Part shown: in pieces, positions 1 through 8,316 of the stretch
Position numbering within the stretch: the first letter of the stretch is position 1
How the letters are laid out: each line of letters begins with the position of its first letter
Assembly: GCF_040687965.1 (NCBI RefSeq)
Contig: NZ_CP156084.1
Coordinates: forward strand, 3,038,501 to 3,102,500
Source of the DNA: Methylocystis echinoides
GTDB taxonomy: Bacteria > Pseudomonadota > Alphaproteobacteria > Rhizobiales > Beijerinckiaceae
Length of the DNA stretch: 64,000 nucleotides
Direction: 5' to 3'
The notes under the pieces: generated by a model
What the model was told of the DNA's origin: nothing
Database searches by the model: none
The model's input: the letters and a program-made list of their open reading frames with translations, nothing else
Position numbers and translations under genes: made by a program

Positions 1-1
1 C

Positions 2-388
2 ATGGGCGGATGGGGCGCCTGGGGTCTGGTCGGCCGGTGGAGCGTTCTCAACCTGAACAACGGTCCGTTCTCTGGAGGCAATATCAACAACGCCCTGTTC
101 GTCGCGAACAACGGCTTCGGCTTGTTCGGCCCTCTGCCGGGGACCCCCGCGCAGATCGCCAATGCGACGCTTCTGCAAAACGCCATCGCCAATTCCGGCA
201 TCTACGGCGGCTATCAGCAAAACATCACGGCTGGCGTGAACTGGTATCCGGATAATGGCGTCGCCTTCCAGTTCAACGCCACGCACGTGCTGTCGCTGAA
301 GTCGCCGCTGAACTGGAACCCGCAATCATCCTATGAGGGCGGCTCGCATCCGACCTTCCTCGAAATGCGCGCCAAGGTGTACTTCTAG
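2..388 (+). CDS. Outer-membrane porin, C-terminal part (OprP/OprO-like)
   Basis: Last 128 residues of a beta-barrel porin whose start lies left of the window; the codon boundary is at base 2. It shows alternating aromatic and polar strands (for example AGVNWYPDNGVAFQFNATHV) and ends in Phe (AKVYF), the C-terminal signature of outer-membrane proteins inserted by the BAM machinery. The NWYPD strand near the C-terminus resembles phosphate-selective porins of the OprP/OprO group, so anion uptake across the outer membrane is the likely role. Family assignment rests on a partial sequence. A strong intrinsic terminator follows 20 bases after the stop. Confidence 0.6.
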   Translation: MGGWGAWGLVGRWSVLNLNNGPFSGGNINNALFVANNGFGLFGPLPGTPAQIANATLLQNAIANSGIYGGYQQNITAGVNWYPDNGVAFQFNATHVLSLKSPLNWNPQSSYEGGSHPTFLEMRAKVYF

Positions 389-407
389 TCGTCCTTGTCC
401 CCGAAAC

Positions 408-438
408 CTGCGCCCCCCTCCCGGGGGGCGCAGTTTTT
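408..438 (+). terminator. Rho-independent terminator after the porin gene
   Basis: Perfect 11-bp stem, CTGCGCCCCCC (408-418) with GGGGGGCGCAG (423-433), a 4-base loop and then TTTTT (434-438). It lies 20 bases after the porin stop and also separates it from the convergent small gene. Confidence 0.9.
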
Positions 439-457
439 CAACCTCAATGGCGGTTGC

Positions 458-829
458 TTATTTGTTGTCCGAGGACGCGGCGGAGCTCACCAGCTTCTCG
501 ATGACATAGAGATTGAAGCTGACGTTGGAGACAATCCCGCTGACGCAAATGGTTTTGAGCTGGTCCATTCTGTCATCGGCAGGTCTGGCGTAATCGATGA
601 TCATGACCTGTCGGCCGTTGGTCCAGACCCCATGGGTTCTTCCATCCGAACTCGTTCCCCGCAGCAGCTCCGCGTAATTGTGGTCGGAAATATATTTCTC
701 CGCTTTGGCGCGATCGACGCAACCTGCAATCGGCTCATCGGCCGGCTTTTGCTGAGCAGATTGGGCCCTGACGCCAGGGCAGGCGAAAGCGATAAACACA
801 GCACATGTCAGCAGCCCGAGTTTTTTCAT
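458..829 (-). CDS. Small secreted protein of unknown function
   Basis: 123-residue protein. The start at 829 is preferred over an upstream in-frame ATG because it gives a typical signal peptide (MKKLGLLTCAVFIAFACPGVRA) and has GGAG at a proper distance before the ATG. The mature part has two Cys residues (AGCVDRAK, KTICVSG), compatible with one periplasmic disulfide, and no motif I recognise. It converges on the porin gene across the terminator at 408-438. Function unknown; secretion to the periplasm is well supported. Confidence 0.65.
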   Translation of the reverse strand: MKKLGLLTCAVFIAFACPGVRAQSAQQKPADEPIAGCVDRAKAEKYISDHNYAELLRGTSSDGRTHGVWTNGRQVMIIDYARPADDRMDQLKTICVSGIVSNVSFNLYVIEKLVSSAASSDNK

Positions 830-1197
830 ACGCTCACTCCGGATTGTTGCGCCGGACAGCCAAGGGGGTTGAGATGAGGCCACATTATCTCCCTTTCGCG
901 CCCCTCAGAAGCGATGAAGCGCCGATGGACTGATCTAAGGCCACAAAAGTCGACCTTGGCGAAAACCGTTGACCGCGGCGCGCGCTTCCTGTAGCAACAA
1001 ACCGCTGCGCCGCAGCATGAGGCTGCTCCAGCCGCGTAGATCGGACAAACGCCTTCGGGCGTCCGACCAGCTGTCGAGCCTCCTTCACATTCCCAGACGA
1101 CGGCCCGATACGCGGGGCAGGTCTCCCTTTTACCGGATCGACCCCACCGCGCGCTTGAACGCCCGCCGCGGCGCGATTCCCTTATGAAAGACGCTCA
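830..1197. other. Intergenic region, no gene recognised
   Basis: 368 bases between the divergently oriented small secreted protein gene and the DEAD-box helicase gene. Short frames here have no credible ribosome binding site or recognisable product. It presumably carries the two divergent promoters, but I could not assign boxes with confidence. Confidence 0.5.
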
Positions 1198-2544
1198 GTG
1201 ACCAATTTTTCCGATCTTGGCCTTGCCGAGATTCTGCTTCGCGCCCTCGCTCGCGAAGGCTATGAGACCCCGACTTCCATTCAGGCCCAGGCGATTCCTT
1301 ATCTTCTGCAGGGCCGCGATCTCCTCGGCATCGCCCAGACCGGCACCGGCAAGACGGCGGCCTTCGCCCTGCCGATTCTGGAACGCTTGATCGCCGACCG
1401 GCGCCGGCCGGCGCCCTTTACCGCGCGGGCGCTGGTGCTGGCCCCGACGCGCGAACTCGCCGCGCAGATCGCCGACAGCTTCCGTTCCTACGGCCAATTT
1501 CTGCGGCCGAGCGTCGGCGTCATCGTCGGCGGCGTGTCGCATCGTCCCCAAATCGACATGCTGGCGCGCGGGCTGGACGTGCTCGTCGCGACGCCGGGCC
1601 GTTTGCTCGATCATGTCGCCAGCGGCCGCATGAAGCTGGCGCAGACCGAAGTGCTGGTTCTGGATGAAGCCGATCACATGCTGGATCTCGGTTTCATCAT
1701 CCCGATCCGCCAGATTGTCGCCAAGCTTCCCAAGAAGCGCCAGACGCTGTTGTTCTCCGCCACCATGCCGAAGGAGATCGCCGGCCTCGCGCAGGACATG
1801 CTGAACGATCCCGCCCAGGTCGCCGTGACGCCCGTCGCGACGACGGCGGAGCGCGTCGCGCAGCATGTGTTCCTCGTCGACGGCGGGGCGAAGCGGGACG
1901 TGCTTCTCGAATTGATGAATGACGTCGACATCTCGCGCGCCATCGTCTTCACGCGCACCAAGCGTGGCGCGGATCGCGTGGCGCAGCATCTCGACGCCGC
2001 CGGCGTCGGCGCGGAGGCGATCCACGGCAACAAGAGCCAGAGCCAGCGCATTCGCGCCCTCGACGGTTTCCGCAAGGGCCGTACGCGCGTGCTCGTCGCA
2101 ACGGACATCGCCGCCCGCGGCATCGATGTCGACGGCGTGACGCATGTGGTGAATTTCGAACTTCCGGAGACGCCGGAAGCTTATGTCCATCGCATCGGCC
2201 GCACGGCGCGGGCCGGCGCCTCGGGCCGTGCGATTTCGCTTTGCGACAACGGCGAGCGGCCGCTGCTGCGCCAGATCGAGAAACTCACCCGCCAGTCGCT
2301 GCCCGTGACCGACCGCCGCAGCGACGGCGAGCGCCATGATGAGACCGCCCCGGCTCGCCGCGGCGCGCGCGGCGGCGCCCCCAAGGCCAACGGCGGCGCG
2401 CGCCATGCGCAGAAACATCCTCGCCGCGAGGGGCCGCATCGCGATGGCCCGCGCGCCGAAGGCCGCCGCCCGCCGCGCTCCGGCGCCGGTCAGAAGCGCC
2501 GCGCGCAGGGCGGTACCCATCGTCCGCACCCCACGCAGGGGTGA
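1198..2544 (+). CDS. DEAD-box ATP-dependent RNA helicase (RhlE type)
   Basis: 448-residue ATP-dependent RNA helicase, acting in RNA remodelling such as ribosome assembly or degradosome work. Motifs appear in order: Q motif (TPTSIQAQAIP, about 25-34), Walker A AQTGTGKT (46-53), PTRELA, TPGRL, DEAD (156-159), SAT, the motif V stretch ATDIAARGIDV and motif VI HRIGRTARAG. The last about 70 residues are rich in Arg, Gly and Pro, the usual RNA-binding tail of RhlE proteins. The start is GTG at 1198; the nearby ATG at 1184 is out of frame. A very long antisense frame is a composition shadow. The exact paralogue name cannot be decided from sequence alone. Confidence 0.93.
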   Translation: MTNFSDLGLAEILLRALAREGYETPTSIQAQAIPYLLQGRDLLGIAQTGTGKTAAFALPILERLIADRRRPAPFTARALVLAPTRELAAQIADSFRSYGQFLRPSVGVIVGGVSHRPQIDMLARGLDVLVATPGRLLDHVASGRMKLAQTEVLVLDEADHMLDLGFIIPIRQIVAKLPKKRQTLLFSATMPKEIAGLAQDMLNDPAQVAVTPVATTAERVAQHVFLVDGGAKRDVLLELMNDVDISRAIVFTRTKRGADRVAQHLDAAGVGAEAIHGNKSQSQRIRALDGFRKGRTRVLVATDIAARGIDVDGVTHVVNFELPETPEAYVHRIGRTARAGASGRAISLCDNGERPLLRQIEKLTRQSLPVTDRRSDGERHDETAPARRGARGGAPKANGGARHAQKHPRREGPHRDGPRAEGRRPPRSGAGQKRRAQGGTHRPHPTQG

Positions 2545-2586
2545 GGAGCGGGAGCCATACAACGGCTTCCATCAACGCATAATGAG

Positions 2587-2632
2587 CCCCTCGCGCCAAG
2601 GACCGCCGAAGTCGGCGTCTCGGCGCGAGGGG
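2587..2632. repeat. Nested palindrome between convergent genes
   Basis: Outer inverted repeat CCCCTCGCGCC (2587-2597) / GGCGCGAGGGG (2622-2632), 11 bp and perfect, enclosing a second stem CGCCGA/TCGGCG. It sits between the convergent helicase and small secreted protein genes. There is no clear T-run on either side, so it may act as a weak or factor-assisted bidirectional terminator or RNA-stabilising hairpin. Confidence 0.5.
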
Positions 2633-2647
2633 AGCGCATCGCCCGTT

Positions 2648-2917
2648 TCAGTCGTATTCATGAAAATCGGGGCCATGTCGGTAAGAGTGGTGATCATAGA
2701 CCTTTCGATGGACGCCGCGGTGCATCCTGTCCCGAGGACGATCGGCGTCGACGGCGACTCTCGGCCTTTTTGAGATTGGACGTTCGGCGGCAGGCTGATC
2801 GTCTTGCAGCCACGGAAGCGGGGGCGACAGATCATCGCCGAAATCCGCCTGAGCGGCGCTGATGACAAACAAGGGGCTCGCCACCACGACAAGGGCAAGC
2901 ATCAATTTAGATCGCAT
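2648..2917 (-). CDS. Small secreted His-rich protein
   Basis: 89-residue exported protein. The ATG at 2917 is chosen because GGGAGG lies 8 bases upstream and it opens a clean signal peptide (MRSKLMLALVVVASPLFVISAAQA). The mature part is short, acidic near the N-terminus (ADFGDDL) and His/Arg/Tyr-rich at the C-terminus: six His in the last 26 residues (VHRKVYDHHSYRHGPDFHEYD region), which could bind metal. No known domain recognised. Monocistronic; it converges on the helicase gene. Confidence 0.6.
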   Translation of the reverse strand: MRSKLMLALVVVASPLFVISAAQADFGDDLSPPLPWLQDDQPAAERPISKRPRVAVDADRPRDRMHRGVHRKVYDHHSYRHGPDFHEYD

Positions 2918-3104
2918 GTCGGCATCCTCCCAGCTTCGATAACTACGAGGATGGGACGGCGACGATCCCTTGTCCAATAGAGGGCAAAAATCTAGCTTAT
3001 CGATTATTCCGATAAAACGCAGGCTTGTCGTCTCGAGAGCGTTTTCTTGCACAAGCCGCCAACCGCCTTAGATTGAGCCTGAGACATAAAAGAGCGGCGG
3101 GCGC

Positions 3105-4562
3105 ATGTACGACCTTCTCATCATCGGCGGCGGCGTCAACGGCTGCGCCATCGCGCGCGACGCGGCGGGGCGGGGGCTTTCTGTACGACTGGTCGAGCAG
3201 AACGATCTCGCGAGCGGCACGTCATCCGCCTCGACCAAACTGATCCACGGCGGCCTGCGATATCTGGAACTCTACGAGTTCCGACTCGTGCACGAAGCGC
3301 TTGCCGAGCGCGAACTTTTGCTGGCCGCCGCGCCGCATGTCATTTGGCCGCTCAAGTTCGTTCTGCCGTACGAGAAGGGCCTGCGTCCCGTATGGATGCT
3401 GCGGGTCGGCCTGTTTCTTTACGATCATCTCGCGCGGCGCAAGCGGCTCGAGGGCTCGCACATGGTGTCGCTCAAAGGCAACGAACTCGGCGCGCCGCTG
3501 CGCGACGCTTATTCTGTTGGTTTCACTTACGCCGACTGCTGGGTCGACGACTCCCGCCTCGTCGTGCTCAATGCGCTCGACGCCAAGGAACGCGGCGCAA
3601 CGATCAGCGTGGGCGAGCGGCTGATCGACGCCAGGCGAGAGAACGGACATTGGACCGCGGCCCTCGACAACGGCGTGAGAGTGGAAGCGCGCGTCCTCGT
3701 CAACGCCGCCGGACCCTGGGTGTCGCAGGTGATCGACGGCGCCCTGCATCTGCGCTCGCGCAAGCATGTGCGGCTCGTTAAAGGCTCGCATCTCGTTACG
3801 CGAAGACTCTACGAGGGCGACCACGCCTATATTCTGCAAAATCCCGACGGGCGCATTGTTTTCGCAATTCCCTATGAGCAGGACTTCACGCTTGTCGGCA
3901 CGACCGACGTCGCTTTTGACGGGGCGCCAGGGCAGGTCGACATCAGCGCGTCGGAAACCGATTACCTCATCGCCGCCATCAATCACTTTCTGCGCCGGCC
4001 GCTGAACCGCGACGACATCGTCTGGAGCTATTCGGGGCTTCGGCCGCTTTACGACGACGGCTCGCTCAACGCCTCGGTCGTGACGCGCGACTACGCCTTC
4101 GATCTCGACGCTCCCGAGGGCGCGCCGCCGGCGCTGTCGATTTTCGGCGGCAAGATCACGACGTCGCGACGCCTCGCCGAACATGCGCTCGACGATCTTG
4201 CGGCCTTTCTGCCGCCGCATGGCGGAGCGTGGACGGAACGCGGCGTCTTTCCCGGCGGCGACGTGGCCTTCGACGAGTTCCTCGCGCATTTGTCGGCTGA
4301 GAAGCCGTTTCTCGGACATGCGCTCGCCCGGCGCCTCGCGCGCGCCTATGGGACGCGCGCCGAGCGTTTTCTCAAACATGCGCGGTCGATGGAGGATCTC
4401 GGCCGCGATTTCGGCTGCGGCCTTACCGAAGCCGAAGTGCGTTACCTCGTCGAAAACGAATGGGCGCGCAAGGCCGAGGACGTGTTATGGCGGCGCTCGA
4501 AGCTCGGCTTACATTTGGGCGAGGGCCAGCAGGCGGCGTTGCGGACGTTCATGGCCGCGTAA
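3105..4562 (+). CDS. glpD: Glycerol-3-phosphate dehydrogenase, FAD-dependent (aerobic)
   Basis: 485-residue flavoprotein oxidising sn-glycerol 3-phosphate to dihydroxyacetone phosphate and passing electrons to quinone at the inner membrane. The N-terminal Rossmann FAD motif IIGGGVNGCAIARDAA is at residues 6-21, followed by the GlpD-type SGTSSASTKLIHGGLRYLE stretch; GKITTSRRLAEHA lies near the start of the C-terminal domain. Length is normal for GlpD. No glycerol uptake or kinase gene is adjacent, so it may mainly serve phospholipid turnover here. It converges on the acyl-CoA dehydrogenase gene 24 bases away. Confidence 0.93.
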   Translation: MYDLLIIGGGVNGCAIARDAAGRGLSVRLVEQNDLASGTSSASTKLIHGGLRYLELYEFRLVHEALAERELLLAAAPHVIWPLKFVLPYEKGLRPVWMLRVGLFLYDHLARRKRLEGSHMVSLKGNELGAPLRDAYSVGFTYADCWVDDSRLVVLNALDAKERGATISVGERLIDARRENGHWTAALDNGVRVEARVLVNAAGPWVSQVIDGALHLRSRKHVRLVKGSHLVTRRLYEGDHAYILQNPDGRIVFAIPYEQDFTLVGTTDVAFDGAPGQVDISASETDYLIAAINHFLRRPLNRDDIVWSYSGLRPLYDDGSLNASVVTRDYAFDLDAPEGAPPALSIFGGKITTSRRLAEHALDDLAAFLPPHGGAWTERGVFPGGDVAFDEFLAHLSAEKPFLGHALARRLARAYGTRAERFLKHARSMEDLGRDFGCGLTEAEVRYLVENEWARKAEDVLWRRSKLGLHLGEGQQAALRTFMAA

Positions 4563-4586
4563 TTCGAGCGCGCGCTCTTCGCAGCG

Positions 4587-6320
4587 TTAACCCTTCAACA
4601 TTCCAGCCGCAGTCGTCACGGAAGCGCCGCCTTCCGTCACGCTGCGGGCCAGTCCCGGCGCGGCGACGGCGACGTTCTTGGCGAAAAAATGCGAAAGCGC
4701 TTCGTAGCGCTCGGCGTTGGGGTCGTTCTCGCGGCGGGCGCGTTTCGCCCCTTTCTCCAGAAGCGTCGCGCCGCGCGCGAGCGCGAAAAGTCGGAGATAG
4801 GGCGTCGCGCCGGCCAGTCCTTCCGCAGGCGACGCTTTCATCGCCTGCGCCATGTAGTCGCTTGCCTGCGCGAAGGACTCCACAGCTTCGGCGACATTGG
4901 CGTAATCGCTCTCCCGCGCAAGGGCGCGCATGTCCTCGATCTCCCGACGCACGGCGGCGCCGCCCGACATGGCGAGTTTTCGGCCGACGAGGTCAATCGC
5001 CTGAATGCCGTTCGTGCCTTCGTAGATCGCGCAAATGCGGGCGTCGCGCATGAGCTGGGCGACGCCCGTCTCTTCGATATAGCCCATGCCGCCGAAGACC
5101 TGTACGGCAAGCGACGTCGCTTCGTCGCCGATGTCGGTGGAAAACGCCTTGGCGACGGGGGTCAGCAGACTCGCGCGCTCGTCGGCTTCCTTGGCGCGCG
5201 CGGGGTCGTCGTCGCGATGGGCGCGGTCCTGCGCGGCCGTAGTCTCGAAACAGATCGCACGTGCGGCCGCCGTCAGGCTCGCCATGGTCAGGAGCATGCG
5301 CGCGACGTCGGGGTGATCGACGATGGCGCTCGTCTCCCTGGCGCCCGGCGCGCGACCCTGCCGGCGCTCGCGGGCGTAAGCGAGGGCCGCCTGACTCGCG
5401 CGCTCAGCGAGGGCGACGCCCTGCAGACCGACCGACAGGCGGGCGTTGTTCATCATCGTGAACATGCAGGCGAGGCCATTGTGCTCCTCGCCGATAAGGA
5501 AGCCGGTCGCGTCCTCATAGAGCATGGTGCAGGTTGGCGAGCCATGAATCCCGAGTTTGTGCTCGACGCCGGCGCAGCGCAACGCGTTACGCCGCGTGAA
5601 GGCGCCGCTCGCCTCGGGAAGGAATTTCGGAACCAGAAAGAGCGAAATGCCTTTCACGCCGGCGGGCGCATCGGGCAGCCGAGCCAGCACGAGGTGGATG
5701 ATGTTGTCGACGAGATCGTGCTCGCCATAAGTGATGTAGATCTTCTCGCCGGTGAGGCGGTAGGAGCCGTCGCCGTTGCGCTCGGCGCGCGTGCGCAACA
5801 GCGCGAGATCGGAGCCGGCCTGCGGCTCGGTCAAATTCATCGTCCCGGTCCATTCGCCGCTGACGATCTTGCGCAGATAGGCCTCTTTGAGCGCGGCGCT
5901 GGCGTGCGCCTCGAGCGCCTCGATGGCGCCATGGCTGAGCAGCGGGCAGAGCGCGAAGGAGATGTTGGCGCCGTTCCAGATTTCCGTGCAGGCGGCGTTG
6001 AGGAGGGCGGGGAGCCCCATCCCGCCATGGTCCGGCGCCGCGGCGATGGCGTTCCAGCCGCCCTCCCGCCATTGCGCATAGGCCTCGCGCCAGCCGGGCG
6101 CTGTCGTGACGACTCCGTCCGAAAAGCGTGCGCCGATCCGGTCGCCGGCGCGGTCGAGCGGCAGTAATTGTCCCTCGGCGAATTTCGCCGCCTCGGCAAG
6201 CGTCTGTTCGGCGACGCCGCCGGAAATGTCGGCGTAGAGCCCGTCCGCTTGCAGCGCCTCCCGGCCGGCGGCGAGGCGCAGGGAAAAGATGAGGTCCTGA
6301 AGCGGCGCGCGGTAAGTCAT
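4587..6320 (-). CDS. Acyl-CoA dehydrogenase, long form (DmdC-like family)
   Basis: 577-residue FAD enzyme catalysing alpha,beta-dehydrogenation of an acyl-CoA, with electrons to ETF. The start at 6320 has AGGCAGGA just upstream and gives the family N-terminus MTYRAPLQDL. It shows the ACAD middle-domain signature MNLTEPQAGSDLAL, the ITYGEHD segment, and the C-terminal FGGMGYIEETGVAQLMRDAR block with YEGTNGIQAIDLVGRK. The extra C-terminal region and length near 580-600 match the family that includes 3-methylmercaptopropionyl-CoA dehydrogenase and related FadE-like enzymes; the true acyl substrate is not decidable. No other beta-oxidation gene is adjacent. Confidence 0.88.
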   Translation of the reverse strand: MTYRAPLQDLIFSLRLAAGREALQADGLYADISGGVAEQTLAEAAKFAEGQLLPLDRAGDRIGARFSDGVVTTAPGWREAYAQWREGGWNAIAAAPDHGGMGLPALLNAACTEIWNGANISFALCPLLSHGAIEALEAHASAALKEAYLRKIVSGEWTGTMNLTEPQAGSDLALLRTRAERNGDGSYRLTGEKIYITYGEHDLVDNIIHLVLARLPDAPAGVKGISLFLVPKFLPEASGAFTRRNALRCAGVEHKLGIHGSPTCTMLYEDATGFLIGEEHNGLACMFTMMNNARLSVGLQGVALAERASQAALAYARERRQGRAPGARETSAIVDHPDVARMLLTMASLTAAARAICFETTAAQDRAHRDDDPARAKEADERASLLTPVAKAFSTDIGDEATSLAVQVFGGMGYIEETGVAQLMRDARICAIYEGTNGIQAIDLVGRKLAMSGGAAVRREIEDMRALARESDYANVAEAVESFAQASDYMAQAMKASPAEGLAGATPYLRLFALARGATLLEKGAKRARRENDPNAERYEALSHFFAKNVAVAAPGLARSVTEGGASVTTAAGMLKG

Positions 6321-6458
6321 TCCTGCCTCTCGAAGCGAATCATGCGGTGAATTTAGGGCGCCGGCGCCCTGCGCGCGCCTGCGGCGGCGCCCCGGCTTTT
6401 TCGGACGGCGTCGGCGCGGTAAAGTGCGAGACTTCGTCAACGCTTCGAGGCCGCTTGC

Positions 6459-6683
6459 ATGCCGCTCTACGCTTTTCGTTGTCAGGACTGCGCTCATGAA
6501 TTTGAAACGCTGGCGCGTTTCGAGGAGACCCCGGCCTGCCCGGCCTGCGGCGCGACCCATGTCGAGCGCCAGCTGTCGCTGATCGCCAAGCCCGCCGCTG
6601 GCGGTGACGCCGGACCCGGCGAGAGCTGCGCCGCCATGAGCGGGGGCGCGCCCTGTCCGAGCTGTCCGGCGCTCGCCGGTTGA
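6459..6683 (+). CDS. FmdB-family zinc-ribbon protein
   Basis: 74-residue protein of the FmdB/CxxC regulatory family. It opens with the family signature MPLYAFRCQDCAHEFE and has a second pair CPACG, giving a CxxC...CxxC zinc ribbon in the first 35 residues; two further Cys pairs lie in the Gly/Ala-rich tail (ESCAAMSGGAPCPSCP). The family is named from a gene beside a formylmethanofuran/formamidase locus, but its molecular role is unsettled. The stop overlaps the TTG start of the hydrolase downstream, so the two are probably translationally coupled. Confidence 0.85.
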   Translation: MPLYAFRCQDCAHEFETLARFEETPACPACGATHVERQLSLIAKPAAGGDAGPGESCAAMSGGAPCPSCPALAG

Positions 6684-7552
6684 CGGACGCGGAGAGCCTG
6701 CTTGGCGCGCGCCGCATCCTCGTTTCCGCCAATGGGCTGACCTTCGAGGTCTTCGAGGCGGGGGAGGGGGAGCGGCTGGCGCTGCTGCTGCACGGCTTTC
6801 CCGAAACAGCCGTGATGTGGCGCCATCTCGTCGCGCCGCTCGTCGCCAAGGGTTACCGGGTCTGGGCCGTCAATCAGCGCGGCTATGGCGCCACCACCCG
6901 GCCGCGCAGTCGCGAAGACTATGCACTGGCCGCGCTCACGGGCGACGTCGCGGCGCTGATCGACGCCTCTGGGGCGCCGTCGGTTACGCTCATCGGCCAC
7001 GACTGGGGCGGCATGGTCGCCTGGGTCGTGGCGATCCGCAAGCTGCGGCCGCTAGACCGGCTTGTCGTCATCAATATTCCGCATCCGCTCTGTTTCCGGG
7101 CCGCGCTGCGGGGCTTTCGGCAGAAGCTGAAATCCGCCTACGCCGCTTTCTTCCAGATTCCCGTTCTGCCCGACTGGCTGCTCTCCGCCGGACAGGGTTA
7201 TCTGACGGGGCTTCTCGTCCGCGTCGCGGCCCGCCGCGCCGAAGCGATTCCGCCGAAAGTGCTGGCGCTTTACCGCGATAACGCCGCCGCCCCCGGCGGC
7301 GCGACCGCCATGCTCAACTGGTATCGCGCGGCCGGGCGGGAACTCTTCGCGGCCGCCGACCTCGCCGCGCCGATTGACGTTCCTGTCCTTGTCGTCTGGG
7401 GAACCGACGACGCCGCCTTGGCGTTAGTTTGCCTGGAGGGGACCGACCGCTACGCCCGTCAGCTTCGGATCGAGCTTCTCCCAGGCGTGAGCCATTTCTC
7501 GCCCGAGGACGCGCCGGAGAAGCTCGTTGCGTTGATGGAGAATTTCCTTTAA
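6680..7552 (+). CDS. Alpha/beta hydrolase, epoxide hydrolase/haloalkane dehalogenase-like
   Basis: 290-residue alpha/beta-fold hydrolase. The TTG start at 6680 overlaps the preceding TGA stop (TTGA), which fixes the coupling. It has the oxyanion HGFPE motif (about 36-40), the nucleophile elbow GHDWGG, where Asp rather than Ser is the nucleophile as in epoxide hydrolases and haloalkane dehalogenases, an acid in VVWGTDDAA and the catalytic His in GVSHFSPEDAPEKL. Cytosolic, no signal peptide. The substrate is unknown; coupling to the FmdB-like protein is conserved-looking but gives no clear hint. Confidence 0.85.
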   Translation: MTDAESLLGARRILVSANGLTFEVFEAGEGERLALLLHGFPETAVMWRHLVAPLVAKGYRVWAVNQRGYGATTRPRSREDYALAALTGDVAALIDASGAPSVTLIGHDWGGMVAWVVAIRKLRPLDRLVVINIPHPLCFRAALRGFRQKLKSAYAAFFQIPVLPDWLLSAGQGYLTGLLVRVAARRAEAIPPKVLALYRDNAAAPGGATAMLNWYRAAGRELFAAADLAAPIDVPVLVVWGTDDAALALVCLEGTDRYARQLRIELLPGVSHFSPEDAPEKLVALMENFL

Positions 7553-7713
7553 TGCGCGCTTTCCCGTCAATAATCGGGTCTGGGCCGATATCGACGGTTG
7601 ACTTGCCGCACTTTCGTGAGAATCTCCCGTACTTCGGACTCGGGTCCGAAAAGAGCTTTCCGCGCCTGAAACGGCGCTATTTTTTGATCACGGCCGAGCG
7701 TTTCGGCCACTCG

Positions 7714-7730
7714 AAGGAGAACGATCCATT
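7714..7730 (+). promoter_or_regulatory. Ribosome binding site that fixes the AUU start of infC
   Basis: AAGGAG at 7714-7719 is 8 bases before an in-frame ATT at 7728. The first ATG of the frame (7740) is 20 bases away, too far to use this site. The ATT restores the N-terminal Arg-Arg-Pro seen in related IF-3 proteins. Confidence 0.75.
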
Positions 7731-8267
7731 CGCAGGCCAATGAAGAGCATCGCGGCGCCGCAGAAGGAAGGGCCCCGCACCAACCGCGAGATTCGCGCGC
7801 GAGAAGTGCAGCTGATTGATTCCGAAGGCAAGAATCACGGCGTCGTTCAATTGCTGGACGCGCTGAGCTTGGCGGAGCAGGCGGGCCTCGACCTCGTCGA
7901 GATCGCGCCGAACTCCACGCCCCCCGTCTGCAAGATCCTCGATTACGGACGCTTCCGCTTCGCCGAGCAGAAGAAGGCCGCCGAGGCGCGCAAGAAGCAG
8001 AAGGTGGTCGAGGTCAAGGAAATCAAGCTGCGTCCCGGCATTGACGAGCATGATTACGACGTCAAGATGAAGGCGGTGCGCCGGTTCTTCGAGGAGGGAG
8101 ACAAGGTCAAGGTGACGTTGCGCTTCCGCGGCCGCGAGATCGCCCACCAGGACATTGGCTATCGTCTGCTCACGCGCGTGAAGGCGGAGACGGCGACCCT
8201 CGCCAAGGTCGAGCTCGAGCCCTCCATGGAAGGGCGGCAGATGGTGATGGTTCTGGCGCCGAGATGA
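7728..8267 (+). CDS. infC: Translation initiation factor IF-3, AUU start
   Basis: 179-residue initiation factor that binds the 30S subunit, prevents premature 50S joining and checks the start codon. It shows the N-domain [18 protein letters not shown] and [20 protein letters not shown], a Lys-rich linker, and the C-domain [15 protein letters not shown] and [15 protein letters not shown] ending in [14 protein letters not shown] place the start at ATT (7728) on the basis of the Shine-Dalgarno spacing. AUU is the classical infC start that lets IF-3 repress its own synthesis by rejecting non-canonical starts. No rpmI or rplT follows, unlike in many bacteria; a secreted protein gene is next. Confidence 0.93.
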   Translation: MRRPMKSIAAPQKEGPRTNREIRAREVQLIDSEGKNHGVVQLLDALSLAEQAGLDLVEIAPNSTPPVCKILDYGRFRFAEQKKAAEARKKQKVVEVKEIKLRPGIDEHDYDVKMKAVRRFFEEGDKVKVTLRFRGREIAHQDIGYRLLTRVKAETATLAKVELEPSMEGRQMVMVLAPR

Positions 8268-8316
8268 TAATAGCGCTCGCCGGCGCGCCGGCGGGTTTGA
8301 AGGGGGCTGTTTGAGA

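Noticed and set aside
1195-2562. 455-residue open frame antisense to the DEAD-box helicase gene
   Set aside because: Composition is Arg/Ala/Gly-rich, it mirrors a gene with complete helicase motifs, and no start signal or family resemblance is seen. Such shadows are common in GC-rich genomes.
7552-7743. Possible 63-residue gene between the hydrolase and infC (overlapping ATG at 7552)
   Set aside because: No Shine-Dalgarno of its own, no recognisable feature, and it runs over the infC ribosome binding site and start. Most likely the infC leader and promoter region.
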